Of a DNA stretch of 64,000 nt, positions 8,655-16,025 are shown piece after piece. The DNA comes from Sphingomonas jinjuensis (GTDB lineage Bacteria > Pseudomonadota > Alphaproteobacteria > Sphingomonadales > Sphingomonadaceae), in contig NZ_JACIEV010000003.1 of NCBI RefSeq assembly GCF_014197105.1, forward strand, positions 62,001 through 126,000, given 5' to 3'. The notes under the pieces were generated by a model. It had not been told where the DNA came from. It saw only the letters and a list, made by a program, of their open reading frames with translations, and ran no database searches. Both the position numbers and the translations under genes were made by a program. Position 1 is the stretch's first letter. Each line of letters opens with the position of its first letter.

Positions 8655-8933
8655 TCAGACGTTCAGGCGGGCGCGCATTTCCTTGCCCGGCTTGAAATAG
8701 GGAACACGCTTCGCATCGACGTCGACCAGCTCGCCGGTCCGCGGGTTGCGGCCGGTGCGGGCATCGCGCGCGCGGGTGGAGAAAGCGCCGAAACCACGCA
8801 ATTCGACACGGCCGTTCGCCGCGAGGCGATTGGTGATCTCGTCGAAGAAGGTCGAGATGATCGCCTCGATATCCTGCTGCGACAGGCCGGGATTCGTCAT
8901 TGCCAGTTTCTGGATGAGTTCAGAACGGATCAT
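8655..8933 (-). CDS. ihfB: Integration host factor beta subunit
   Basis: 92 residues. IHF-beta pairs with IHF-alpha to bend DNA at promoters and recombination sites. [25 protein letters not shown] begins the helical dimer core, and the arm has [22 protein letters not shown] with the intercalating proline context; the ending [13 protein letters not shown] is typical. The ATG at 8933 fits the family start, and a longer frame to 8972 would add non-conserved residues. It follows rpsA, as in many proteobacteria. An uninterrupted run of eight G (minus strand) lies 6 bases before the start and must include or replace the ribosome binding site. Confidence 0.95.
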   Translation of the reverse strand: MIRSELIQKLAMTNPGLSQQDIEAIISTFFDEITNRLAANGRVELRGFGAFSTRARDARTGRNPRTGELVDVDAKRVPYFKPGKEMRARLNV

Positions 8934-8958
8934 ATTGGGCCCCCCCCATTGGATCTTC

Positions 8959-8995
8959 GAAACCGGTTTCACTTACGTCCACGCAAACCGTTTGC
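8959..8995. promoter_or_regulatory. Two perfect palindromes in the ihfB leader
   Basis: GAAACCGGTTTC (8959-8970) is a perfect 12-base palindrome, and GCAAACCGTTTGC (8983-8995) is a perfect 6-1-6 inverted repeat. Both lie between the rpsA terminator and the ihfB start, and TATACT (minus strand, 8998-9003) beside the second could be a -10 element. They may be operators for ihfB, for example for a LacI-type factor or for IHF autoregulation. The regulator is not known. Confidence 0.5.
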
Positions 8996-9021
8996 ATAGT
9001 ATACGAAATCTATCGAAGACG

Positions 9022-9053
9022 AAAAAAAGGCCGCCCGGGATCCCCGGGCGGCC
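9022..9053 (-). terminator. Intrinsic terminator of rpsA
   Basis: Perfect 11-base stem, 9029-9039 with 9043-9053, closed by a 3-base loop. On the minus strand it is followed by seven T (9022-9028). It lies 10 bases after the rpsA stop codon. Confidence 0.93.
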
Positions 9054-9063
9054 CATAATGGGA

Positions 9064-10773
9064 TTACTTGCGGTCGGTGTCGCGCGCCTTGAGCGCTTCG
9101 CCGAGGATGTTGCCGAGCGTAGCGCCCGAATCGGACGAGCCGTACTGGGCAACCGCCTGCTTCTCTTCGGCGATCTGCATCGCCTTGACCGAGAAGGTCG
9201 GCTTCTTCGAACGATCGAAGCCGGTGACCATCGCGTCGAACTTCTGGCCGACCTGGAAACGCTCCGGACGCTGCTCGTCGCGGTCGCGGCCAAGATCGGT
9301 GCGCTTGATGAAGCCGGTCGCGCCGTCGTCGCCAGCCTGCACCTCGAGGCCCGCGTCGCGGACTTCGAGAACGGTGACGGTGACGACCGCATTCTTGTTG
9401 AGGCGATCACCAGCGTTGGCCGCAACCGGACCACCACGCTCGAGCTGCTTCATGCCGAGGCTGATGCGCTCCTTCTCGGGATCGATGTCGAGCACGACCG
9501 CCTGGACGGTCTCGCCCTTGCGGTGAAGCGCCAGCGCGTCCTCACCCGACACGCCCCAGGCGATGTCCGACATGTGGACCATGCCGTCGACGTCGTTGTC
9601 CAGGCCGATGAACAGGCCGAATTCGGTCGCGTTCTTGACTTCGCCCTCGACGGTCGAGCCAACCGGATGAGCGGCGGCGAACGCCTCCCACGGGTTGTTC
9701 TGGGCCTGCTTCAGGCCGAGGCTGATGCGGCGCTTGTCCTGATCGACCTCGAGCACGACGACATCGACTTCCTGCGAGGTCGACACGATCTTGCCCGGAT
9801 GGACGTTCTTCTTGGTCCAGGACATTTCCGACACGTGGACGAGGCCCTCAATGCCCGGCTCCAGCTCGACGAACGCACCATATTCGGTGATGTTCGTGAC
9901 GCGGCCCGACAGCTTGGCGCCGACCGGATACTTGCTCGACGCGCCATCCCACGGATCGCTCTCGAGCTGCTTCATGCCGAGGCTGATGCGCTGCGTGTCC
10001 TTGTTGATGCGGATGATCTGTACCTTCACCGTGTCGCCGATGTTGATCATCTCGGACGGGTGATTGACGCGCTTGTAGCTGAGGTCGGTGACGTGGAGCA
10101 GGCCGTCGATACCGCCGAGGTCGACGAACGCACCGTAGTCGGTGATGTTCTTGACGACGCCGTCGATGATCTGGCCCTCGTGCAGCGACTGGATCAGGCC
10201 CGAACGCTGCTCGGCGCGGGTCTCTTCCAGCACGGCGCGGCGCGACACGACGATGTTGCCGCGCTTGCGGTCCATCTTCAGGATCTGGAACGGCTGCGGG
10301 ATGTCCATCAGCGGCGTGACGTCACGCACCGGACGGATATCGACCTGGCTGCCCGGCAGAAACGCCACGGCGCCCGACAGGTCGACGGTGAAGCCGCCCT
10401 TGACGCGGCCGAAGATCACGCCCTCGACGCGGGCCGACTTCGAGAATTCGAGCTCCAGCTTGTCCCAGGCGGCTTCGCGGCGGGCGCGGTCGCGCGACAG
10501 CATCGCTTCGCCATGCATGTTCTCGACGCGGTCGACGTACACCTCGACCTCGTCGCCGACCTTCAGCTCGGCCTTCTGGCCGGGGGCGGGCGCGAACTCG
10601 CGCAGGGGAACGCGGCCCTCGCTCTTCAGGCCGACGTCGATGATCGCCATGTCGTTTTCGATCGCGGTCACGGTGCCGTGAACGACGCGTCCCTCGAAGC
10701 TGTCGGCGCCGCCGAACATGTCATCGAGCATCGCGGCGAAATCGTCGCGGGAGGGTAGGGCCTGAGTAGCCAT
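9064..10773 (-). CDS. rpsA: Small ribosomal subunit protein S1
   Basis: 569 residues, the usual alphaproteobacterial S1 length. S1 binds mRNA on the 30S subunit and helps start translation of structured or weak leaders. Six S1/OB repeats are visible; repeats 3-6 each carry the typical GAFV-type and VHxSxxSW-type segments (ITDYGAFVDLGGIDGLLHVTDL; ITEYGAFVELEPGIEGLVHVSE; ATEFGLFIGLDNDVDGMVHMSD). ATG at 10773 (MATQALPSRDDFAAML) matches the family start; a GAGGAA sequence sits 13 bases upstream. In many relatives cmk lies directly before rpsA. Here an opposite-strand gene at 11058-12161 separates them, so rpsA must use its own promoter in 10774-11057. Confidence 0.97.
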   Translation of the reverse strand: MATQALPSRDDFAAMLDDMFGGADSFEGRVVHGTVTAIENDMAIIDVGLKSEGRVPLREFAPAPGQKAELKVGDEVEVYVDRVENMHGEAMLSRDRARREAAWDKLELEFSKSARVEGVIFGRVKGGFTVDLSGAVAFLPGSQVDIRPVRDVTPLMDIPQPFQILKMDRKRGNIVVSRRAVLEETRAEQRSGLIQSLHEGQIIDGVVKNITDYGAFVDLGGIDGLLHVTDLSYKRVNHPSEMINIGDTVKVQIIRINKDTQRISLGMKQLESDPWDGASSKYPVGAKLSGRVTNITEYGAFVELEPGIEGLVHVSEMSWTKKNVHPGKIVSTSQEVDVVVLEVDQDKRRISLGLKQAQNNPWEAFAAAHPVGSTVEGEVKNATEFGLFIGLDNDVDGMVHMSDIAWGVSGEDALALHRKGETVQAVVLDIDPEKERISLGMKQLERGGPVAANAGDRLNKNAVVTVTVLEVRDAGLEVQAGDDGATGFIKRTDLGRDRDEQRPERFQVGQKFDAMVTGFDRSKKPTFSVKAMQIAEEKQAVAQYGSSDSGATLGNILGEALKARDTDRK

Positions 10774-11057
10774 AGGTTTCAGCAATTCCTCAAAACGTCT
10801 TGTTTCCGGCCGGCCGGTTGTCTCCGGCGGTCTTCTAGCCGATCCGCCGCGGCGGCCTCATGCCGGACGCGGCATCCGGGCGGACTGATCGATGCGACGC
10901 GGAAAGGCGGAACGCTGATGCGAAAAGGGCGCGAGAGGATAGCCTCCGCGCCTGCCTTGCCGCGGGAACGAGCCCGCCGGACGCGCGCGCCTTAGGCTAA
11001 AGTGGCCGAAGAAGCAAGCTGCTGGCGACGCGGCGCAGGGTTTGATATGCCCGCGCG
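10774..11057. other. Divergent intergenic region before rpsA and the oxygenase gene
   Basis: 284 bases with no gene. It must hold the rpsA promoter (minus strand) and the start region of the fusion gene (plus strand). It is very GC-rich, with short palindromes such as CCGGCCGGCCGG near 10807-10818. No convincing -35/-10 pair stands out on either strand. Confidence 0.4.
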
Positions 11058-12161
11058 ATGACTGCTGCCACGCGTTTCGGTATCGGCGACGCCGTGCCCT
11101 GGTTCAAGGCCCAATCACTGAACGGGCCAAAGGATTATTCCTTCGACATCGCCGCGGGCCGGCCGGTGCTGCTGGCCTTCTTCGGCAGCGCCGGCCACCC
11201 GATGGCGGCGCCGGCGATCGCTGCGATGAAGGCCAACCGCGCCTTGTTCGACGACGTCAACGCCGCCTTCTACGGCGTGACGATCGATCGCGGCGACGTG
11301 TCCGAGCAGCGCATCGCGATGGATTTGCCGGGCATCCGCTATTTCCTCGACTTCGACGGCGCCGTGTCGCGCCAGTTCGGGGCGGTGGCCGACGACGGCG
11401 CGTATCACGCGTTCTGGCTGCTGCTCGACCGGTCGCTGCGCGTCGTCGGGCAGTTCAACCTCTCGGACTACGAGGGCGCGCTGGCCGCGCTGCGGAGGCT
11501 GATCGAGGCGGGGCCTGCGCCCGATTGGGCACCGGTAGTGATGGTGTCGAACATCCTGGAACCCGAATTCTGCCAGATGCTGATCGGGCTGTACGAGGCC
11601 GACGGCGGCACCGAGTCGGGCGTGATGCGCGACATCGGCGGCAATACGAAGCTGGTGCTCGATCCCGCGTTCAAGGTGCGGCGCGACTATCACATCGCCA
11701 GCGCGCCGGTCGTCGAGCAACTGATGGCGCGGCTGCGGCGACGGCTGATGCCGATGGTCAAGCGGTCGTTCCAATTCGACGCAACGCGGGTCGAGCGGTT
11801 GCTGATCGGCTGCTACGACGAGGCGGACGGCGGGCATTTCCGCCCGCATCGCGACGATACGGTGGCGGGGACGGCGCATCGGCGTTTCGCGGTGACGATC
11901 AACCTCAACGCCGACGATTACGAGGGCGGCGACCTGCGCTTCCCCGAGTTCGGTCCCCGCACCTATCGCGCGCCGACGGGCGGGGCCGTGGTATTCTCGT
12001 GCTCGCTGATGCACCAGGCGATGCCGGTGACGAAGGGGCGCCGCTTCGCGCTACTGCCGTTCCTGTACGACGAGGCGGCGGAGGAGATTCGCCAGCGCAA
12101 CCTGCACCTGATCGATCTCGATCCCCTGCGGGTCAATTCGCAGGCGCCGCGGGCGAATTAG
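11058..12161 (+). CDS. Peroxiredoxin-like domain fused to a 2-oxoglutarate/Fe(II) prolyl 4-hydroxylase-type domain
   Basis: 367 residues. Residues about 8-150 follow the AhpC/TSA thioredoxin-fold pattern (GDAVPWFKAQSLNG, GRPVLLAFFGSAGHP, YFLDFDGAVSRQFGA, LLLDRSLRVVGQFN). The site where peroxiredoxins keep the peroxidatic cysteine reads SAGHPMAAP, so this domain is probably inactive as a peroxidase. Residues about 160-350 form the oxygenase: iron ligands His264-x-Asp266 (FRPHRDD) and His319 (SLMHQAMPV), with Arg328/329 placed to bind 2-oxoglutarate. The substrate could be a prolyl residue of a protein, but this is unproven. The gene lies opposite in direction between cmk and rpsA. Confidence 0.85.
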   Translation: MTAATRFGIGDAVPWFKAQSLNGPKDYSFDIAAGRPVLLAFFGSAGHPMAAPAIAAMKANRALFDDVNAAFYGVTIDRGDVSEQRIAMDLPGIRYFLDFDGAVSRQFGAVADDGAYHAFWLLLDRSLRVVGQFNLSDYEGALAALRRLIEAGPAPDWAPVVMVSNILEPEFCQMLIGLYEADGGTESGVMRDIGGNTKLVLDPAFKVRRDYHIASAPVVEQLMARLRRRLMPMVKRSFQFDATRVERLLIGCYDEADGGHFRPHRDDTVAGTAHRRFAVTINLNADDYEGGDLRFPEFGPRTYRAPTGGAVVFSCSLMHQAMPVTKGRRFALLPFLYDEAAEEIRQRNLHLIDLDPLRVNSQAPRAN

Positions 12162-12178
12162 CCTGACGATGACTTGGC

Positions 12179-12814
12179 CTAACCGCGCCGCTTGAGGGCC
12201 ACGCGCGCCTCGACGATCTCGATCGCCTTGTTGACCGAGGCGTCGATCGACAGGAAGCTGGTGTCGAGTGTCGCAGCGTCGGCGGCCTGGATCAGCGGTG
12301 CGGTGCTGCGCGCGCTGTCGCGCTGGTCGCGGGCGCGGATGTCGGCGAGGACGCGATCGAAGCTGAGGCTGCTGCCACGCGCCTGCAGCTCGTTGTGGCG
12401 ACGGCGGGCGCGGACCTGCGGGGTCGCTTTCACGAACAGCTTGGCGTCGGCATCGGGGGCGATGACGGTGCCAATGTCGCGCCCGTCGAGGATCGCGCCG
12501 CCCTCTTGGTGCGCAAACCTTTTCTGGCGCTGGAGCAGCGCGGCGCGGACCAGCGGGTGCGCGGAGACGACCGAGGCGAGCTGGCCGATTTCGTCGCTGC
12601 GCAGCACGGGATCGGCCAGCGTCAGCTCGTCGAAGCCGCAGGCGGCGACGGCATCGGCCTCCTTGGACGGATCCAGTTCCAGCCGCCGCACGGTGGCCGC
12701 CACCGCGCGATAGAGCAGCCCGGTGTCGAGGTGCGGCAGGTTATAGTGGCGCGCCAAGGCCTTGGCGATGGTGCCCTTGCCGCTCGCCGCGGGGCCGTCG
12801 ACAGCGATGATCAT
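12179..12814 (-). CDS. cmk: Cytidylate kinase
   Basis: 211 residues. It phosphorylates CMP and dCMP using ATP. The P-loop GPAASGKGTIAKALA sits at residues 8-22, and DGRDIGTVIAPDADAKLFV and ARDQRDSARSTAPL are conserved family segments. The ATG at 12814 overlaps the aroA stop (ATGA, 12811-12814), so the gene is translationally coupled to aroA. The aroA-cmk pairing is common in proteobacteria. Confidence 0.96.
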   Translation of the reverse strand: MIIAVDGPAASGKGTIAKALARHYNLPHLDTGLLYRAVAATVRRLELDPSKEADAVAACGFDELTLADPVLRSDEIGQLASVVSAHPLVRAALLQRQKRFAHQEGGAILDGRDIGTVIAPDADAKLFVKATPQVRARRRHNELQARGSSLSFDRVLADIRARDQRDSARSTAPLIQAADAATLDTSFLSIDASVNKAIEIVEARVALKRRG

Positions 12815-14163
12815 GCCGCGACCCACTGCGGCGCGGCGCCGAGCGACGTCGCGGTGTCGATGAAGGCGGGATAGCTGGTGGCGATCGGCGCGGCGTCGTC
12901 GATCAGCACCGCCTCGCGGCTGTGCATCCCGGCGACCGCCATGCTCATCGCGATCCGGTGGTCGAGCAGCGAGGCGACGCGGTCGCCGCCGGTGCCGGCG
13001 AGCGGCTCGCCGTCGCGGCCCTCGATCGTCAGGCCGTCCTCATGCTCGGTCACCGACACGCCGGCGAGGGTCAGCGCGGCGGCCATCGTCGCGATCCGGT
13101 CCGATTCCTTGACGCGCAGCTCGTGCGCGCCGCGGGCGACGGTGATGCCGCGTGCGAAGGCGGCGGCGACGAAGAGGATGGGATATTCGTCGATCATGCT
13201 CGGCGCGAGATCGGCGGGCACCTCGATTCCCGACAGGCTCGCGTGGCGGACGCGAAGGTCGGCGACGCTCTCGCCGCCGACGTCGCGCGTGTCGACCGCC
13301 TCGATCGACGCCCCCATCAGCCGTAGCGCGGCGACGAGACCGGTGCGCGTCGGGTTCATCAGCACGTTGCGGATCGTGATGTTGGAGCCGGGGACGATCG
13401 ACGCGGCGACCATCCAGAAGCCGGCGGACGACGGATCGCCGGGCACGTCGATCGACTGCGGCTTCAGCGTCGCTTCGCCGGTAATCGAGATCACGCGGCC
13501 TTCCGGCGTTTCCTCGACGATCAGGTCAGCGCCGAAGCCGCGTAGCATCCGCTCGCTATGGTCGCGGGTCGGCACCGGCTCGATGACGCGGGTGATCCCC
13601 GGCGTGTTCAGCCCGGCGAGCAGGATCGCCGACTTCACCTGCGCCGAGGCGATGGGCAGGGTGTAGGCGATCGGCACCGCGGGGCACAGGCCGCGCATCG
13701 TCAGCGGCAGGCGCCCGCCCGGGCTGGTCGTGAAATCCGCGCCCATCATCGCCAGCGGCTCGGTCACGCGTGCCATCGGCCGTTTCGACAGGCTGGCGTC
13801 GCCGACGAAGGTCGCGGTGATCGGGTGGCTCGCGACCAGGCCCATGAGCAGACGGGTCGAGGTGCCCGAATTGCCCATATCGAGCGCGGTCTGCGGCTGG
13901 AGCAGCCCGCCGACGCCGACGCCGTGGACGGTCCAGCTGCCGTCGTCCTCGCGCACGATGTCGGCCCCCATCGCGCGCATCGCGGCCGCGGTGGCGAGGA
14001 CATCCTCCCCCTCCAGCAGCCCGCGGATACGGCTTTCGCCCACGGCGAGACCGGCGAACATCAGCGAGCGGTGGCTGATCGACTTGTCGCCGGGAACGGT
14101 CACGGTACCGCGCAGCGGACTGGCCGCGGCGATCGACAGGGGGCGGGGAGAAGCATTGGACAT
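12811..14163 (-). CDS. aroA: 3-phosphoshikimate 1-carboxyvinyltransferase (EPSP synthase)
   Basis: 450 residues. It joins phosphoenolpyruvate to shikimate-3-phosphate in the shikimate pathway. Visible conserved segments include GDKSISHRSLMFAGLA, MGNSGTSTRLLMGL, LNTPGITRVIEPVPTRDHSE, DPSSAGFWMVAA and LRVKESDRIATMA. The ATG at 14163 gives the expected short lead MSNASPRPLSIAAASPLRG; the open frame continues 38 codons upstream without family resemblance. Upstream and divergent, 122 bases away, is the FYDLN-type gene. Confidence 0.96.
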   Translation of the reverse strand: MSNASPRPLSIAAASPLRGTVTVPGDKSISHRSLMFAGLAVGESRIRGLLEGEDVLATAAAMRAMGADIVREDDGSWTVHGVGVGGLLQPQTALDMGNSGTSTRLLMGLVASHPITATFVGDASLSKRPMARVTEPLAMMGADFTTSPGGRLPLTMRGLCPAVPIAYTLPIASAQVKSAILLAGLNTPGITRVIEPVPTRDHSERMLRGFGADLIVEETPEGRVISITGEATLKPQSIDVPGDPSSAGFWMVAASIVPGSNITIRNVLMNPTRTGLVAALRLMGASIEAVDTRDVGGESVADLRVRHASLSGIEVPADLAPSMIDEYPILFVAAAFARGITVARGAHELRVKESDRIATMAAALTLAGVSVTEHEDGLTIEGRDGEPLAGTGGDRVASLLDHRIAMSMAVAGMHSREAVLIDDAAPIATSYPAFIDTATSLGAAPQWVAA

Positions 14164-14285
14164 GATCGGGCCGGGGCTTTGACAGCCGCCTTGCGCTATG
14201 GCAAGGCGCGCCCCACTTCGCAGGGAGGGGGCGTGTTTCCCGCCCTTGTGATTATCCCACCAGCGGCAAAAAGGCACGACCTGGC

Positions 14286-14606
14286 ATGATCCAGCCGGAA
14301 TGGGGCACGAAGCGTACGTGCCCGAAATGCGCGACGCGTTTCTACGACCTCGAGAAGAACGACCCGGTCACCTGCATCAGCTGCGGCTATGCGTGGGAGC
14401 CCGAGCCGATCCTGAAGTCCAAGCAGCCGCTGCCCTTCGAGGTGGTGAAGCCCGAGCAGAAGGCGGATGCCGATCTCGAGGGCGAGGACGAGGATATCGA
14501 GGCGATCACCGGCGAGGACGAAGAGCCTTCGGCCGATGACGAGGTCGATCTGGGCGGCGACGACGACCTGGGCGTCGAGGCGCCGAACGACGAGGACGAG
14601 CATTAA
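14286..14606 (+). CDS. FYDLN acid family protein (TIGR02300)
   Basis: 106 residues. The N-terminal half has two C-x-x-C pairs around the family name motif (CPKCATRFYDLEKNDPVTC, then CISCG), which suggests a zinc ribbon. The C-terminal half is very acidic (DLEGEDEDIEAITGEDEEPS). The family is widespread in Alphaproteobacteria and its function is unknown. A 9-base-pair hairpin follows the stop codon by 14 bases. Confidence 0.92.
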   Translation: MIQPEWGTKRTCPKCATRFYDLEKNDPVTCISCGYAWEPEPILKSKQPLPFEVVKPEQKADADLEGEDEDIEAITGEDEEPSADDEVDLGGDDDLGVEAPNDEDEH

Positions 14607-14620
14607 TCGATAAAAGGGTG

Positions 14621-14644
14621 GGCAAGCGGCATTGACCGCTTGCC
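14621..14644 (+). terminator. Hairpin after the FYDLN gene, probable terminator
   Basis: Nine-base perfect stem (GGCAAGCGG with CCGCTTGCC) and a 6-base loop CATTGA. A second stem, CGGCCCC/GGGGCCG at 14654-14673, follows. Neither has a T-run, so termination is plausible but not certain. Confidence 0.5.
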
Positions 14645-14687
14645 AAGCCCGAACGGCCCCGCTAGTGGGGCCGCCTTCCCGGGGTGT

Positions 14688-14763
14688 GGGGCCGTAGCTC
14701 AGCTGGGAGAGCGTCGCAATGGCATTGCGAAGGTCAGGGGTTCGATCCCCCTCGGCTCCACCA
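14688..14763 (+). tRNA. tRNA-Ala (anticodon GGC)
   Basis: The acceptor stem GGGGCCG pairs with CGGCTCC (one G-U). The anticodon stem TCGCA/TGCGA encloses the loop ATGGCAT, giving anticodon GGC. The T arm is AGGGG-TTCGATC-CCCCT. The 3' CCA is encoded (14761-14763). The tRNA marks the end of the core gene block; an IS remnant and accessory genes start downstream. Confidence 0.96.
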
Positions 14764-15024
14764 TTTTAAGATCCTGATACCTCCGATTTCATGCCGGCGT
14801 GATCGGCAGCCATGGGCGTCGGTCTTGCGCTTGGCGCGCTTTTGCGAGGCCATTGCAACGAGCCCGCGTGACGATGCACGCTTGTAGGTTGGTTCATCGC
14901 CTTCCGTTGCCGCGGCAGACGCGAATTGAGAGGTCTTCCACCATAGCTGCAGACGCGCCGTCCGACGCGCCGTCCGACAGGGCGAAGCCGGCGGCTCGGC
15001 TGGAGGCGGCGCTCGATTTATGGG
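14764..15024. other. Intergenic region after tRNA-Ala without a recognisable gene
   Basis: About 260 bases between tRNA-Ala and the transposase remnant. Short open frames exist on the plus strand but resemble nothing. The only structure seen is a tandem pair of the 12-mer GACGCGCCGTCC at 14952-14975. The stretch may be worn-out mobile-element DNA. Confidence 0.4.
14952..14975. repeat. Tandem 12-mer, two copies
   Basis: GACGCGCCGTCC occurs twice head to tail and is followed by a further partial GAC. It lies inside the non-coding stretch beside the IS remnant. Confidence 0.7.
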
Positions 15025-15240
15025 CCGGCGATCACCGCCTGGCGCATTGCGGGATTGCCGGCCTGGAACGCGTGACTGGATGGCTCCCGCTCATAGAGCG
15101 TCCCTGAATCGGCGGCCGTCGTAGACACGATCGCCGAGCAGCGACCTGGTGTTTGGCAGGTCAGCCAACACCACTACTGCGCCGGTGCAGTCGCTGACCC
15201 CGGCCAGCGATCAGGAAGCAGTTCGGCGGGTAACCGTCAC
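15025..15240 (-). pseudogene. Degraded IS5-family transposase fragment
   Basis: Read on the minus strand, SDCTGAVVVLADLPNT followed by RSLLGDRVYDGRRFRDAL matches the IS5/IS427-type pattern (V-S-D-Y-T-G-A ... L-L-A-D-R-G-Y-D-A-D-W-F-R-D-A-L) around the second catalytic aspartate. An in-frame TGA follows, then AGAIQSRVPGRQSRNAP, which matches the conserved G-I-x-P-C-I-P-G-R-K-S-R-N segment. The preceding residues FLIAG sit in another frame, so there is at least one frameshift. Both ends of the gene are missing and no terminal inverted repeats are seen, so it is a dead remnant. Confidence 0.6.
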
Positions 15241-15263
15241 GCCCGCATCGATGAGGCCTGACG

Positions 15264-16025
15264 TCAGCGCCAGCCTGCGTCGACCCAATAGTCGTGGCCC
15301 GTACACATGCGTGCGTCGTCGGCGGCGAGAAACAGCGCGACGGCGGCGACGTCGGCGGGCTGGATCCGGCCATCGAGGCATTGGGCGGCGACGATCTCGG
15401 CCTCGCCCTCGGGCGTGTACCAGCGCTCCTGCCGCGGGGTCTGGACATTGCCGGGGACGATGGTGTTGACGCGGATGCCGTCGCGGCCGAGCTCGCGGGC
15501 GAGCCCCCGGGTCATGCCTTCGATCGCAGCCTTGGCGGTCTGGTAGAGGACGAGATCGGGCAGGCCGAGGTGCCAGCTGATCGAGCCGAAGTTGAGGATC
15601 ACGCCGCCGCGTCCGCCCGCGCGCATCGCCTTCGCCGCCGCCTGCGCCGCGAAGAACTTGTGGCGCAGGTTCACGTTCATCCGCTCGTCCCAATAGTGGG
15701 GTGTGACGTCGGGGACGCTGTGCCGGTCGTCGCTGGCGGCATTGTTGAGGAGGACGTCGACACCGCCGAGCGCCGCGATGAGCGCGGTCATGGCATGGTC
15801 GAGGTCGGCGAGGTCGGTGAGGTCGCAGTGGCGGTAGATCGGCGCATGACGCGCATCGGTTGCCAGGCGGGCGGCGAGTGATTCGCCCGCGTCGTCCTGG
15901 ATGTCGACGAACGCGACACGAGCGCCCTGAGTGACGAACGCCTCGACTAGGCCGGCGCCGATGCCGGTGGCGCCGCCGGTGACGATGACCCGGCGATCCT
16001 GGAGGCTGGGATAGACGGCGGTCAT
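15264..16025 (-). CDS. xylB: D-xylose 1-dehydrogenase (SDR family), XylB type
   Basis: 253 residues. It oxidises D-xylose with NAD+ to xylonolactone, the first step of the oxidative (Weimberg) pentose pathway. The Rossmann motif TGGATGIG (16-23), NNAAS, and the catalytic Ser148, Tyr161 and Lys165 are present. From memory, long segments closely match Caulobacter XylB: DVTPHYWDERMNVNLRH, NFGSISWHLGLPDLVLY, PGNVQTPRQERWYTPEGEA and CTGHDYWVDAGWR. It overlaps the xylX stop by four bases (ATGA). Activity on L-arabinose is possible, given the arabinosidases further on. Confidence 0.88.
   Translation of the reverse strand: MTAVYPSLQDRRVIVTGGATGIGAGLVEAFVTQGARVAFVDIQDDAGESLAARLATDARHAPIYRHCDLTDLADLDHAMTALIAALGGVDVLLNNAASDDRHSVPDVTPHYWDERMNVNLRHKFFAAQAAAKAMRAGGRGGVILNFGSISWHLGLPDLVLYQTAKAAIEGMTRGLARELGRDGIRVNTIVPGNVQTPRQERWYTPEGEAEIVAAQCLDGRIQPADVAAVALFLAADDARMCTGHDYWVDAGWR

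Noticed and set aside
14654..14673. Intrinsic terminator before tRNA-Ala
   Set aside because: Seven-base stem without a T-run, directly before the tRNA; it could equally be a tRNA leader structure, so it was not listed separately.
14684..14887. Open frame starting at the tRNA-Ala
   Set aside because: It is read through the tRNA gene itself and continues into non-coding sequence; no ribosome binding site or resemblance.
14799..15107. 102-codon plus-strand frame after tRNA-Ala
   Set aside because: It is antisense to the transposase relic at its end and shows no family match or good start site.
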